In this document: positions 7,911 to 14,565 of the stretch, piece after piece | Layout of the letters: each line of letters starts with the position of its first letter | Position numbering within the stretch: the first letter of the stretch is position 1 | From: QHWK01 sp035315685 | Lineage (GTDB): Bacteria > Acidobacteriota > Vicinamibacteria > Vicinamibacterales > CAVVIG01 | Length of the DNA: 22,332 bases | Assembly: GCA_035315685.1 (NCBI GenBank) | Contig: DATFXR010000071.1 | Coordinates: 1 to 22,332 of the forward strand | Reading direction: 5' to 3' | Made by a program: the position numbers and the translations under genes | The notes under the pieces: model-generated | Database searches by the model: none | What the model saw: only the letters and a program-made list of their open reading frames with translations | Told to the model about the DNA's origin: nothing

Positions 7911-9677
7911 ATGCACGGAACGATGTCGCGCCGCACCTTCCTCGAGATGGCAGCTGTCGCGGGCCTGCCGCGGGGTGCAGTGGCGGCATCATTCCAGCGC
8001 GGTGCGCCGGACATCGCGCGCCCGGACGTGGAGCGCGAACACGATGGGCCACTGCTGCGTACCCGCGTCGTCAACCGCGGCGGGACGCCGATCCAGCTCC
8101 GCGATATCGTCGTGTTCGAGCAGCCCATCTCGCTGCCGCCCGAGACCACGCTGTACGGCGAAGGCTTCCAGATGCTGACGCAGACTGGCGGCACGCTCGC
8201 GAGCCCCAGCGATTTGAGTCAGTACACGGACGCCGCGCACTACCGGATTCCGGCTGCCGGCGCGGGGCGCGCTTACTACGGCTTGTTGACGCTGGCGCCC
8301 CCGGCCGGCGTGGCGCAGGTCTTTGCGTTCACCTCGTGCGCGAGGTTCAGCGGACGATTCGAGATCTCGGAGTCCACCGTTCGCGCGATTGTCGACTGCG
8401 AAGGGCTGTGGCTGCCGCCTGGCGGGTCATGGCCGCTCGAAGAGCTGATGGTCGTTTCCGGCTTCGATCGTTCGGCGCTCCTCGCCACCGTCGCGGAGCG
8501 ACTGGCATCGCATCATCCGCCGTTGAAGTCGCAGGCGCCGCCGACCGGATGGTGTTCCTGGTACAGCTTCGGCCCGAACGTCACCGCGCAGCAGGTGCTC
8601 GACAACCTCGCGACGATCGCACGCACGATCCCGTCCCTGCGCTACATCCAGATCGACGATGGCTATCAGCGCGCGATGGGCGACTGGCTCGAGACGGGGA
8701 CGGCGTTCGGCGGCAGCGTCCGGGCGGTCCTCAGCGAGATCAAGCAGCGTGGCTTTCAACCGGCGATCTGGGTCGCGCCGTTCATCGCCGAGGAGCGATC
8801 GCAGCTCTTTCAACAGCATCCGGACTGGTTCGTCAGGGACGCGGACGGCTCGCCGCTGCGGTCCGATCGCGTGACCTTCGGCGGATGGCGGCATGGCCCG
8901 TGGTATGCCGTCGACGGCACACATCCCGACGCACAGGCGCATCTCGAGCGCGTCTTCAAAACCATGCGCGAGGAATGGGGCTGCCGCTACTTCAAGCTCG
9001 ATGCGAATTTCTGGGGCGCGATCCACGGCGGGCGATTCCATGACTCGCAGGCGACACGGATCGACGCGTACCGACGCGGCATGGCGGCGATCGCACGCGG
9101 CGCCGGCGACGCGTTCCTGCTCGGGTGCAATCATCCGATCTGGCCATCGATCGGCACAGTTCACGGATCGCGGAGCTCGAACGACATCAAACGATCGTGG
9201 GATCGAATCAAGACGACGGCGCGGCAGAACCTCAGTCGCAACTGGCAGAACGGCCGCCTGTGGTGGAACGATCCCGACGCGGTGGTGCTCGCCGAGTTGA
9301 CCGACGCCGAGTGTCAGTTCCACGCAACGGCGATCTACGCCAGTGGTGGAATGGTGCTGTCCGGCGACGACCTGACGAGGCTTCCGGCCGCGCGCGCGGC
9401 GATGTTGACGAAGCTGCTGCCGCCGACCGGCATCGCCGCGGCGATGACGGACGCGGATCTGCGTGTCGGCACCATCACGTTGCCCGACCGCGAGCAGTTG
9501 TGCCTGTTCAACTGGGATGATCGTCCGACCGAGATCAACGCGCATCTCGGCAACGGGCCGCGTCCGGCGCCGCGAACGGTGACCGACTTCTGGACCGGCG
9601 AGCCGGTGGCGCACCGGAGCGGCCGAATCGCCGCGACGCTGGCGCCACGGTCGGCGCGCCTGCTGAACGCGATCTGA
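7911..9677 (+). CDS. Tat-exported alpha-galactosidase-like glycoside hydrolase, GH36
   Basis: This 588-residue enzyme of glycoside hydrolase clan D should remove alpha-galactosyl residues. It begins with a twin-arginine signal (SRRTFLEMAAVAGLPRGAVA), so it is exported folded. A beta-sandwich N-domain of about 170 residues precedes a TIM barrel with GWCSWYSFG, RYIQIDDGYQ and PAIWVAPFIAE. The nucleophile is D364 in YFKLDANFWG and the acid/base is D425 in GSRSSNDIKRSW; C-terminal beta domain FNWDD, then VTDFWTG. Starts at 7884, 7908 (GTG, best spaced from AGGA at 7895) and 7923 are also in frame and all keep the Tat motif. Raffinose-synthase-like or other GH36 specificity is possible. Co-location with the fucosidase suggests a glycan carrying both fucose and alpha-galactose. 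Confidence 0.88.
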   Translation: MHGTMSRRTFLEMAAVAGLPRGAVAASFQRGAPDIARPDVEREHDGPLLRTRVVNRGGTPIQLRDIVVFEQPISLPPETTLYGEGFQMLTQTGGTLASPSDLSQYTDAAHYRIPAAGAGRAYYGLLTLAPPAGVAQVFAFTSCARFSGRFEISESTVRAIVDCEGLWLPPGGSWPLEELMVVSGFDRSALLATVAERLASHHPPLKSQAPPTGWCSWYSFGPNVTAQQVLDNLATIARTIPSLRYIQIDDGYQRAMGDWLETGTAFGGSVRAVLSEIKQRGFQPAIWVAPFIAEERSQLFQQHPDWFVRDADGSPLRSDRVTFGGWRHGPWYAVDGTHPDAQAHLERVFKTMREEWGCRYFKLDANFWGAIHGGRFHDSQATRIDAYRRGMAAIARGAGDAFLLGCNHPIWPSIGTVHGSRSSNDIKRSWDRIKTTARQNLSRNWQNGRLWWNDPDAVVLAELTDAECQFHATAIYASGGMVLSGDDLTRLPAARAAMLTKLLPPTGIAAAMTDADLRVGTITLPDREQLCLFNWDDRPTEINAHLGNGPRPAPRTVTDFWTGEPVAHRSGRIAATLAPRSARLLNAI

Positions 9678-9703
9678 GCGATCCCTTCGGTGTCGCGCGC
9701 GAA

Positions 9704-9726
9704 GCGCCTGACGCCGCGCGAGGCGC
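9704..9726. terminator. Candidate hairpin between convergent GH36 and malic enzyme genes
   Basis: GCGCCT at 9704-9709 pairs with AGGCGC at 9721-9726 around an 11-base loop, in the 82-base gap between two gene ends that face each other. There is no T-run, so factor-independent termination is uncertain. Confidence 0.3.
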
Positions 9727-9759
9727 ACCGCGGTTTCCGGCTGTTCCGAGATTCGTGGG

Positions 9760-11358
9760 TCAGGGGCGGTACATCATCGCTTCGATCCGCCGCCGCACGT
9801 TGTTCGGTCGCTTCTCACGTGCCAGGTTCATCGCGTACGCCTTCGTGGCGATGCTGACCGCGATGGCAAGCGAGATTTTTCGAATCTCCTTCAACGGCGG
9901 ATAGAGCGAGCCCTGGTCGAGATCGGTCTGTCGCACGAGCCCGGCGAGCGTGCGTGCCGCGACCAGGAATAGTTCGTCGGGAAGCGTGCGGGCACGGCAG
10001 GCTACGGCGCCGAGGCCGATGCCCGGGAAGACGTATGCATTGTTCCCCTGCGCCGGCCGGAACGTTCGGCCCTCACCGGTCACCGGCGCGAACGGGCTGC
10101 CGCTGGCGAAGATCGCCCTCCCGCCGCTCCACGCGTACGCCTGTTCCGCCGTGCACTCGGCCTGCGAGGTGGGATTCGAGAGCGCGAAGATCGCCGGCCG
10201 ATCGTTGATCGCGCTCATGCGCTCGATCACCGCTCGGGTGAACGTTCCGGGTGCCCCGGTGGCGCCGATCAGCACGTGTGGCCGGAGTGCCTCGATGGCG
10301 TCGACAAAGGCCAGCTGCTCGAAGTCGTGGGCATACGGACGATTGTGCTCCATGAGATCCGTCCGCTGCTTCACCACGAGCCCGTTCACATCGACAAACC
10401 ACAGACGTCGCCTGGCCTCGTCTGCACTGAGCCCTTCGTCCATGAAGGCCGTGGTCATCAGGTCCGCAATTCCGGTCGACGCAGACCCCGCCCCGAGAAA
10501 CATGATTGTCAGGTCCTTGAACGGTATGCCGGTGATTCGGGTCGAGGCGTACACGCCCGCCACCGCAACTGCCGCCGTACCCTGGATGTCGTCGTTGAAG
10601 CAGAGCACGCGGTCTCTGTATTTCTTCAGGAGCTCGTACGCGTTCGGCGTCAGGAAATCTTCGAACTGGATCAACGCATCCGGATAGCGCGATTGCACCG
10701 CAGTGACGAACTCCTCGACGAGATCGAAGTAGGCCCTGCCTTGCAGCCGCCGCCGCGGATACCCGAGATAGAGCAGATCGTTCAGCAGGGACTCGTTGTT
10801 CGTGCCGACGTCGAGCGTCACCGGCAGCGTTGTTTCCGGATCGATCCCGGCGCACGCGGTATACAGCGCCAGTTTTCCGATCGGGATGCCCATGCCGTTG
10901 GCGCCGAGATCGCCGAGGCCGAGAATCCGCTGTCCGTCGGTGACGACAATGACGCGGATGTTCTTGCGCGGCCAGTTGGCGAGGATGCGGCGAATTTCGC
11001 CGCGATCGGCGGGCGTGATGAAGAAGCCTTTGGGGTCCCTTGCGATGTGCGAGAACTCGCGACACGCCTCACCGACGGTCGGCGTGTAGATGAGCGGCAG
11101 AATCCGATCGACATGATCGATCACGGTCTGGTAGAACAGCCGCTCGTTCCGCTCCTGCAGCGCCGACAGCAGCATGTACCGATCGATATCGCGCGGCAGG
11201 CGGTCCAGGTTCGCAATCACCCGGTCCACCATCTGTCGCCGGTTTGCCACGCAGTGCGGGAGCAGTCCCCTCAGGCCGAGACGGTCCCGGTCTCTCCGTC
11301 CGAAGGTGATGGACCGGTTGAGCGCCTTGTCGCGCAGGACGTCGAAGCCACGCTTCAT
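9760..11358 (-). CDS. maeA: NAD-type malic enzyme (malate dehydrogenase, decarboxylating)
   Basis: This 532-residue cytoplasmic enzyme oxidatively decarboxylates L-malate to pyruvate, CO2 and NAD(P)H. It is the large, eukaryote/E. coli SfcA-type malic enzyme. Visible catalytic residues are Y91 (LIYTPTVGEA) and K162 (GKLALY), spaced 71 apart as in human mitochondrial malic enzyme, and metal ligands E233, D234 (QFEDF) and D257 (CFNDDIQGT), spaced as in the family. The dinucleotide-binding motif is FLGAGSAS at 287-294. The ATG at 11358 is preceded by GAGGAAGG 6 bases away; the longer frame to 11475 overlaps the upstream gene and is rejected. It lies 43 bp after the AspT-family transporter gene and is probably co-transcribed. 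Cofactor preference is inferred from the subfamily. Confidence 0.93.
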   Translation of the reverse strand: MKRGFDVLRDKALNRSITFGRRDRDRLGLRGLLPHCVANRRQMVDRVIANLDRLPRDIDRYMLLSALQERNERLFYQTVIDHVDRILPLIYTPTVGEACREFSHIARDPKGFFITPADRGEIRRILANWPRKNIRVIVVTDGQRILGLGDLGANGMGIPIGKLALYTACAGIDPETTLPVTLDVGTNNESLLNDLLYLGYPRRRLQGRAYFDLVEEFVTAVQSRYPDALIQFEDFLTPNAYELLKKYRDRVLCFNDDIQGTAAVAVAGVYASTRITGIPFKDLTIMFLGAGSASTGIADLMTTAFMDEGLSADEARRRLWFVDVNGLVVKQRTDLMEHNRPYAHDFEQLAFVDAIEALRPHVLIGATGAPGTFTRAVIERMSAINDRPAIFALSNPTSQAECTAEQAYAWSGGRAIFASGSPFAPVTGEGRTFRPAQGNNAYVFPGIGLGAVACRARTLPDELFLVAARTLAGLVRQTDLDQGSLYPPLKEIRKISLAIAVSIATKAYAMNLAREKRPNNVRRRIEAMMYRP

Positions 11359-11401
11359 GCCGCGCCTTCCTCGGTTGGAACACGTCGTACTGAAGAAACG
11401 A

Positions 11402-13105
11402 TCATCCTCGCATCCCGTGCACGATCGCGACCACGACCGGTCCCCAGACCGTGAGCAGGATGTTCCCGATTGCATACGGCACGGTGTAAGCCAGCGAGCC
11501 GATGTTGCTGTCGCTTGCCTCCCGCAGTGCGTTCAGGCCAGGTGTGCAGGTCTGCGCGCCGGCGAGACCGCCGAGCGTCATCAGCGGGCTCATCTTCAAC
11601 GCGTAGCGCGCGACGATCGTTCCAACGGCGAGCGGTACGATCGTCACGATCATGCCGGCGACGAATATGCTGGCGAAGTAGATCCCGCCGCTGGCGCGAT
11701 ACGCGTCCACCGCATGAGGCCCGGCGTGGAGGCCGACCACCGCGATGAAGACGATCAGGCCGATGTCCATCAGCAGCCGCTGTGCCGGCTCCGGGATTCT
11801 GCCGAACACCGGGTACCGGCTGCGCGCCCATCCGCCCACCAGACCCATCAACAGGATCGAACCGGCGGTGCCGAGTCCAACGACGATCCCTCCTGCGTTG
11901 ATCTTGAGGAGGCCGAGCAACATGCCGGCGCAGATCCCGCCGGCGAGAAACGTCAGATCGGTCGCCGCCAGGTCGCGCTCCACGAAGCCGATGTACTTGC
12001 CGGCGCGCTCGACGTCGTCGGGCGCGCCGACGATCTGCAGAATGTCACCGCGCTCGAGCAGCGTCCACGGTTCGCGCGGCATCAGTTCCGTACCGCGGCG
12101 CAGCGACTCGAGGTACACGCCGCGGGCTCTCGAGTCCTGGGCCAGCTCGCCGATCGTCCTGCCGTTCACGTCCCGGCTCGTGAGCACGACCGCCACGGTT
12201 TTCACCGGCACCGCGAGAAGGGCGGGGTCGTCGATCTCCGGTCCGATATCACGTTCCGCGTGACGAAACGCGCCGCGCCGCGCCGACACGACGAGGCGAT
12301 CGCCGCGCTGCAGCGTCAGCGCCGGACTCAGCTTCATCAGCTCGCCACCACGTTGCACGCGGTGCACGGTCAGCCGCGCGTCGGCATAGCGGTCTTCGAG
12401 CGCGGCGAGGCTTGCGCTCGCCGCCTGCGTGTTCTCGACGAGGTACCCGCGCAGACTGTAGTGCGCCGCGGAAAACATCTGCTCGCCCGCCCCGCGGCCG
12501 GCGAGCGTCTTCTCGAGCGCCTTGGCCTCGCTCTTGAGGTCGGCGCGCATCATCTTCGGGCCGAGCCAGGTGAGGAACAGGATCAGACCGAGATCGCCGA
12601 ACCCGTAGGTGATCGCGTCGCCAAGCGGCGCGTTCGCCATCAGCGTGGCCTTGGATTCATCGGAGATTGGCAGTTCGGCGATCGCGCTGAGTCCGGTGCC
12701 GAGCGCGGCGGACTGCGTCATGCCGCCGGACAGCAGACCGACTGCAAGCCCCTCGTCGAAGCCAAACGCCGCCGTCACGCCAATCACGGTCGCCAGTCCG
12801 CTGAACGCGACGATCACCGCCAGGACGATCTGCGGCACCGCCTCTTTCTTGAGGCTGGCGAAGAACTGCGGGCCAACGGAGTAACCGATCGAGAAGAGGA
12901 ACAGGTAGAAGAAGGCCCAACGCAGCAATTCGGGCAGGACCGGCTTTGCGACGATGCCGATGACAATGCCGGCGATCAGAGTGCCGACCACGGAGCCGAA
13001 GCCGACCCCTTTGACGTGGAAGCGACCGATGATCGTTCCGAGCAGAATGCTGAGAAACAGGCACAGCGCAGGGAACTCGTGCAGGAATGCCGCGACGTGT
13101 TCCAT
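11402..13105 (-). CDS. AspT/YidE/SucE-family membrane antiporter
   Basis: This 567-residue inner-membrane protein has about ten hydrophobic segments in two halves. The N-terminal half runs from LCLFLSILLGTIIGRF to LGLILFLTWLG. A cytoplasmic middle has two TrkA-C-like (RCK-C) domains (ALTLQRGDRLVVSARRG and WTLLERGDILQIVGAPDDVE). The C-terminal half has FLAGGICAGMLLGLL and GGLAGAQTCTPGLNAL. The paired GGxTxSAALG (N-half) and GGLAGAQTCTP (C-half) motifs are characteristic of the AspT family (TC 2.A.81), which includes the aspartate:alanine exchanger of Tetragenococcus and the succinate exporter SucE of Corynebacterium. A GTG at 13108 is directly upstream; neither start has a strong ribosome-binding site. 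Adjacency to malic enzyme suggests a C4-dicarboxylate or aspartate substrate, but this is inference. Confidence 0.9.
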   Translation of the reverse strand: MEHVAAFLHEFPALCLFLSILLGTIIGRFHVKGVGFGSVVGTLIAGIVIGIVAKPVLPELLRWAFFYLFLFSIGYSVGPQFFASLKKEAVPQIVLAVIVAFSGLATVIGVTAAFGFDEGLAVGLLSGGMTQSAALGTGLSAIAELPISDESKATLMANAPLGDAITYGFGDLGLILFLTWLGPKMMRADLKSEAKALEKTLAGRGAGEQMFSAAHYSLRGYLVENTQAASASLAALEDRYADARLTVHRVQRGGELMKLSPALTLQRGDRLVVSARRGAFRHAERDIGPEIDDPALLAVPVKTVAVVLTSRDVNGRTIGELAQDSRARGVYLESLRRGTELMPREPWTLLERGDILQIVGAPDDVERAGKYIGFVERDLAATDLTFLAGGICAGMLLGLLKINAGGIVVGLGTAGSILLMGLVGGWARSRYPVFGRIPEPAQRLLMDIGLIVFIAVVGLHAGPHAVDAYRASGGIYFASIFVAGMIVTIVPLAVGTIVARYALKMSPLMTLGGLAGAQTCTPGLNALREASDSNIGSLAYTVPYAIGNILLTVWGPVVVAIVHGMRG

Positions 13106-13108
13106 CAC

Positions 13109-13357
13109 GAGCGTGCGCGGGTCTCAGGAGTCGTGCCGGCCACGGTCGCGAAGCAGCCAAGCAGGGGGCGTGCCGTCGAGGTCGATCGTCAGCCAGCCGG
13201 AAAGGCCAGGAACTGGGAGCTTTTCGCCGATTCAGGGCGGCAACGGATGACACTGCGAGGAGAGTCCTCCGTGCGTTCGGAGGGGCGCGCCGCTTTTCGG
13301 GGGAGCTCGGAGCGCGAAGACGTCGCAGTGCGGGAGGCTTCGCGCCCCAATCGTCAG
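13109..13357. other. Non-coding gap with hairpins
   Basis: This stretch lies between the start of the AspT-family gene and the end of the small hydrophilic genes, all on the minus strand. Two GC-rich hairpins sit in its right half and should end the small-gene transcript. The left half should hold the transporter promoter, but no convincing -35/-10 pair is visible. A minus-strand frame at about 13124-13228 has gene-like codon use but no start, and could be a tiny remnant. Confidence 0.5.
13266..13345 (-). terminator. Tandem hairpins downstream of the small hydrophilic genes
   Basis: GCGCGAAG at 13312-13319 pairs with CTTCGCGC at 13338-13345 around 18 bases, and CCTCCG at 13266-13271 pairs with CGGAGG at 13278-13283 around 6 bases. 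Both follow the 13358 stop codon in the direction of transcription. Neither has a clear U-run. Confidence 0.4.
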
Positions 13358-13558
13358 CTATCCGTCTTTCAGCGCCGAGTCGCGTGGCGGCATCACCGGG
13401 TCGAGCTCTTCGTCGTCCGGTCCGGCGTCCTCCGTGGCGCCTTCGTTGACGACATGCGACTGTCGATCGTGCGTGACCGACTCACGCGCATCATCGTGCG
13501 GGTGATCCGATATCGCGTGCGGGTTGGCTTCGCCGATCGGACGCGCGTCGTTACGCAT
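13358..13558 (-). CDS. Small acidic hydrophilic protein, 66 aa
   Basis: The 66-residue product is rich in Asp, Glu, His, Pro and Ala, with no membrane segment or predicted fold, and ends DDEELDPVMPPRDSALKDG. The ATG at 13558 overlaps the TAA of the preceding small gene (ATGCGTAA), and GGGAGG lies 5 bases upstream, inside that gene, an excellent ribosome-binding site. Third positions are G/C-rich. Its C-terminal DPVMP...D..L segment resembles, from memory only, short conserved hypothetical proteins of other environmental bacteria. The function is unknown. Its partner and the neighbouring osmolyte-type transporter suggest a role in osmotic or desiccation stress, which is inference. Confidence 0.7.
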   Translation of the reverse strand: MRNDARPIGEANPHAISDHPHDDARESVTHDRQSHVVNEGATEDAGPDDEELDPVMPPRDSALKDG

Positions 13559-13781
13559 GGCTGCCTCCCTTCGCATTGTTCGTGTCGCGCGCGCCTTCAG
13601 CCGGGTCCCTGTTCGCCGCGTAATTCGGCGAATCGGTCCTCCCCAGCGGCTGCTGATTGTCGCCGGATGTCTGACCACTGACGACCGATTCTCCAGAGGT
13701 CTGGTTGTCGTCCTGAATCTGCTGGTGGTCGCGCTGTGCCCGATCGCTGGTCGGGCCGGATTTGCGACTGTTCTGTGGCAT
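13551..13781 (-). CDS. Small glycine- and Asn/Gln/Asp-rich hydrophilin-like protein, 76 aa
   Basis: The 76-residue product has 8 glycines and is dominated by N, Q, D, S, T, R and G, with only a handful of hydrophobic residues (for example SVVSGQTSGDNQQPLGR). It should be intrinsically disordered and soluble. The ATG at 13781 has GGAGG 8 bases upstream. Its stop overlaps the next small gene by 8 bases, so the pair is translationally coupled. Composition fits the hydrophilin definition (over 6 percent Gly, high hydrophilicity), a class linked to water-deficit protection. It diverges from the OpuC-type ABC operon within about 35 bases. I do not recognise a named family. Confidence 0.7.
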   Translation of the reverse strand: MPQNSRKSGPTSDRAQRDHQQIQDDNQTSGESVVSGQTSGDNQQPLGRTDSPNYAANRDPAEGARDTNNAKGGSHA

Positions 13782-13815
13782 GTCCGGGGCCTCCGGTGGT
13801 ACCGTCGCAAGCGCG

Positions 13816-14565
13816 ATGCCCGATCCAGCGATCGAGTTCCGCAGCGTCTCGTTCGCTCGGCCGGAGCGTCCACGCGTCCTCGATCACTTCTCACTTACGG
13901 TCGAGACCGGCGACGTCGTCGCGTTGGTCGGCCGCAGCGGCGCTGGCAAGAGTACGTTGCTCAAGCTGATCAACCGGCTGCTCGAGCCTGACGAAGGGGC
14001 GATCCTCGTCGACGGACGTGATACGCGCGAGTGGCCGCCGATCGAGCTGAGACGTCGCGTCGGCTACGTGCTGCAGGAGGTCGGGCTCTTCCCTCACATG
14101 TCGATCGCCGACAATGTCGCGGTCGTACCGCAGCTCGAGCGCTGGCCGCGTGAGCGCATCGCGACACGGGTCGATGAGCTGCTCGACCTCGTCGGCTTGC
14201 CGGCGCAACAGTTCGCGACGCGGTGGCCGGACGAGTTGTCGGGAGGGCAGCGGCAGCGGGTTGGCGTGGCGCGCGCGCTGGCCGTCGATCCACCGCTGAT
14301 GCTGATGGATGAGCCGTTCGGCGCGCTCGATCCCATGACTCGAGCCGAACTGCATCGCGAGTTCCGCCGGATCCAGGAACGGGTGCGGAAGACCGTCATC
14401 ATCGTCACGCACGATATGGGCGAGGCGTTCGCGCTCGCCGATCGCGTTGGCGTGCTCGACGCTGGACGGCTGGCGGCCTTCGATACGCCCGCGAAAGTCG
14501 CGGCCTCCAGCGATGGGGTTGTACGTCGTCTGCTGGATGCGCTGCCGCAGGTGCCGCGCGCATGA
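13816..14565 (+). CDS. Osmoprotectant/ergothioneine-type ABC importer, ATP-binding protein
   Basis: This 249-residue ATPase energises a QAT-family importer (OpuC/ProU/EgtV-like) at the inner membrane. Visible are Walker A GRSGAGKST (39-47), Q-loop Q87 in VLQEVGLFPHMSIADN, the signature LSGGQRQR (141-148), Walker B LMLMDEP with D165/E166, and the switch H199 (IVTHDMGEAF). The LFPHMTV-like segment is typical of the proline/glycine-betaine subfamily. There are no C-terminal CBS domains, unlike OpuAA or OpuCA of some species. The start is uncertain: ATG 13816 begins where homology begins, while ATG 13780 would add 12 residues and share its CATG with the divergent gene start; neither has a good ribosome-binding site. 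The stop overlaps the permease start (ATGA). Confidence 0.88.
   Translation: MPDPAIEFRSVSFARPERPRVLDHFSLTVETGDVVALVGRSGAGKSTLLKLINRLLEPDEGAILVDGRDTREWPPIELRRRVGYVLQEVGLFPHMSIADNVAVVPQLERWPRERIATRVDELLDLVGLPAQQFATRWPDELSGGQRQRVGVARALAVDPPLMLMDEPFGALDPMTRAELHREFRRIQERVRKTVIIVTHDMGEAFALADRVGVLDAGRLAAFDTPAKVAASSDGVVRRLLDALPQVPRA

Noticed and set aside
9690..9758. Short plus-strand reading frame after the GH36 gene (RLTPREAHRGFRLF)
   Set aside because: It has no start or ribosome-binding site, runs into sequence antisense to malic enzyme, and resembles no family I know.
11359..11475. N-terminal extension of malic enzyme to 11475
   Set aside because: It overlaps the end of the AspT-family gene and is Arg/Ser-rich. 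The start at 11358 has GAGGAAGG upstream and matches family length.
13124..13228. Minus-strand fragment with gene-like codon use upstream of the AspT-family gene
   Set aside because: Only about 34 codons between stops, no start codon and no recognisable family; too short to call a pseudogene.
11174..13681. An 835-codon plus-strand open frame across malic enzyme, transporter and small genes
   Set aside because: It runs antisense to well-recognised genes on the minus strand and has a low-complexity Arg/His/Asp-rich product.
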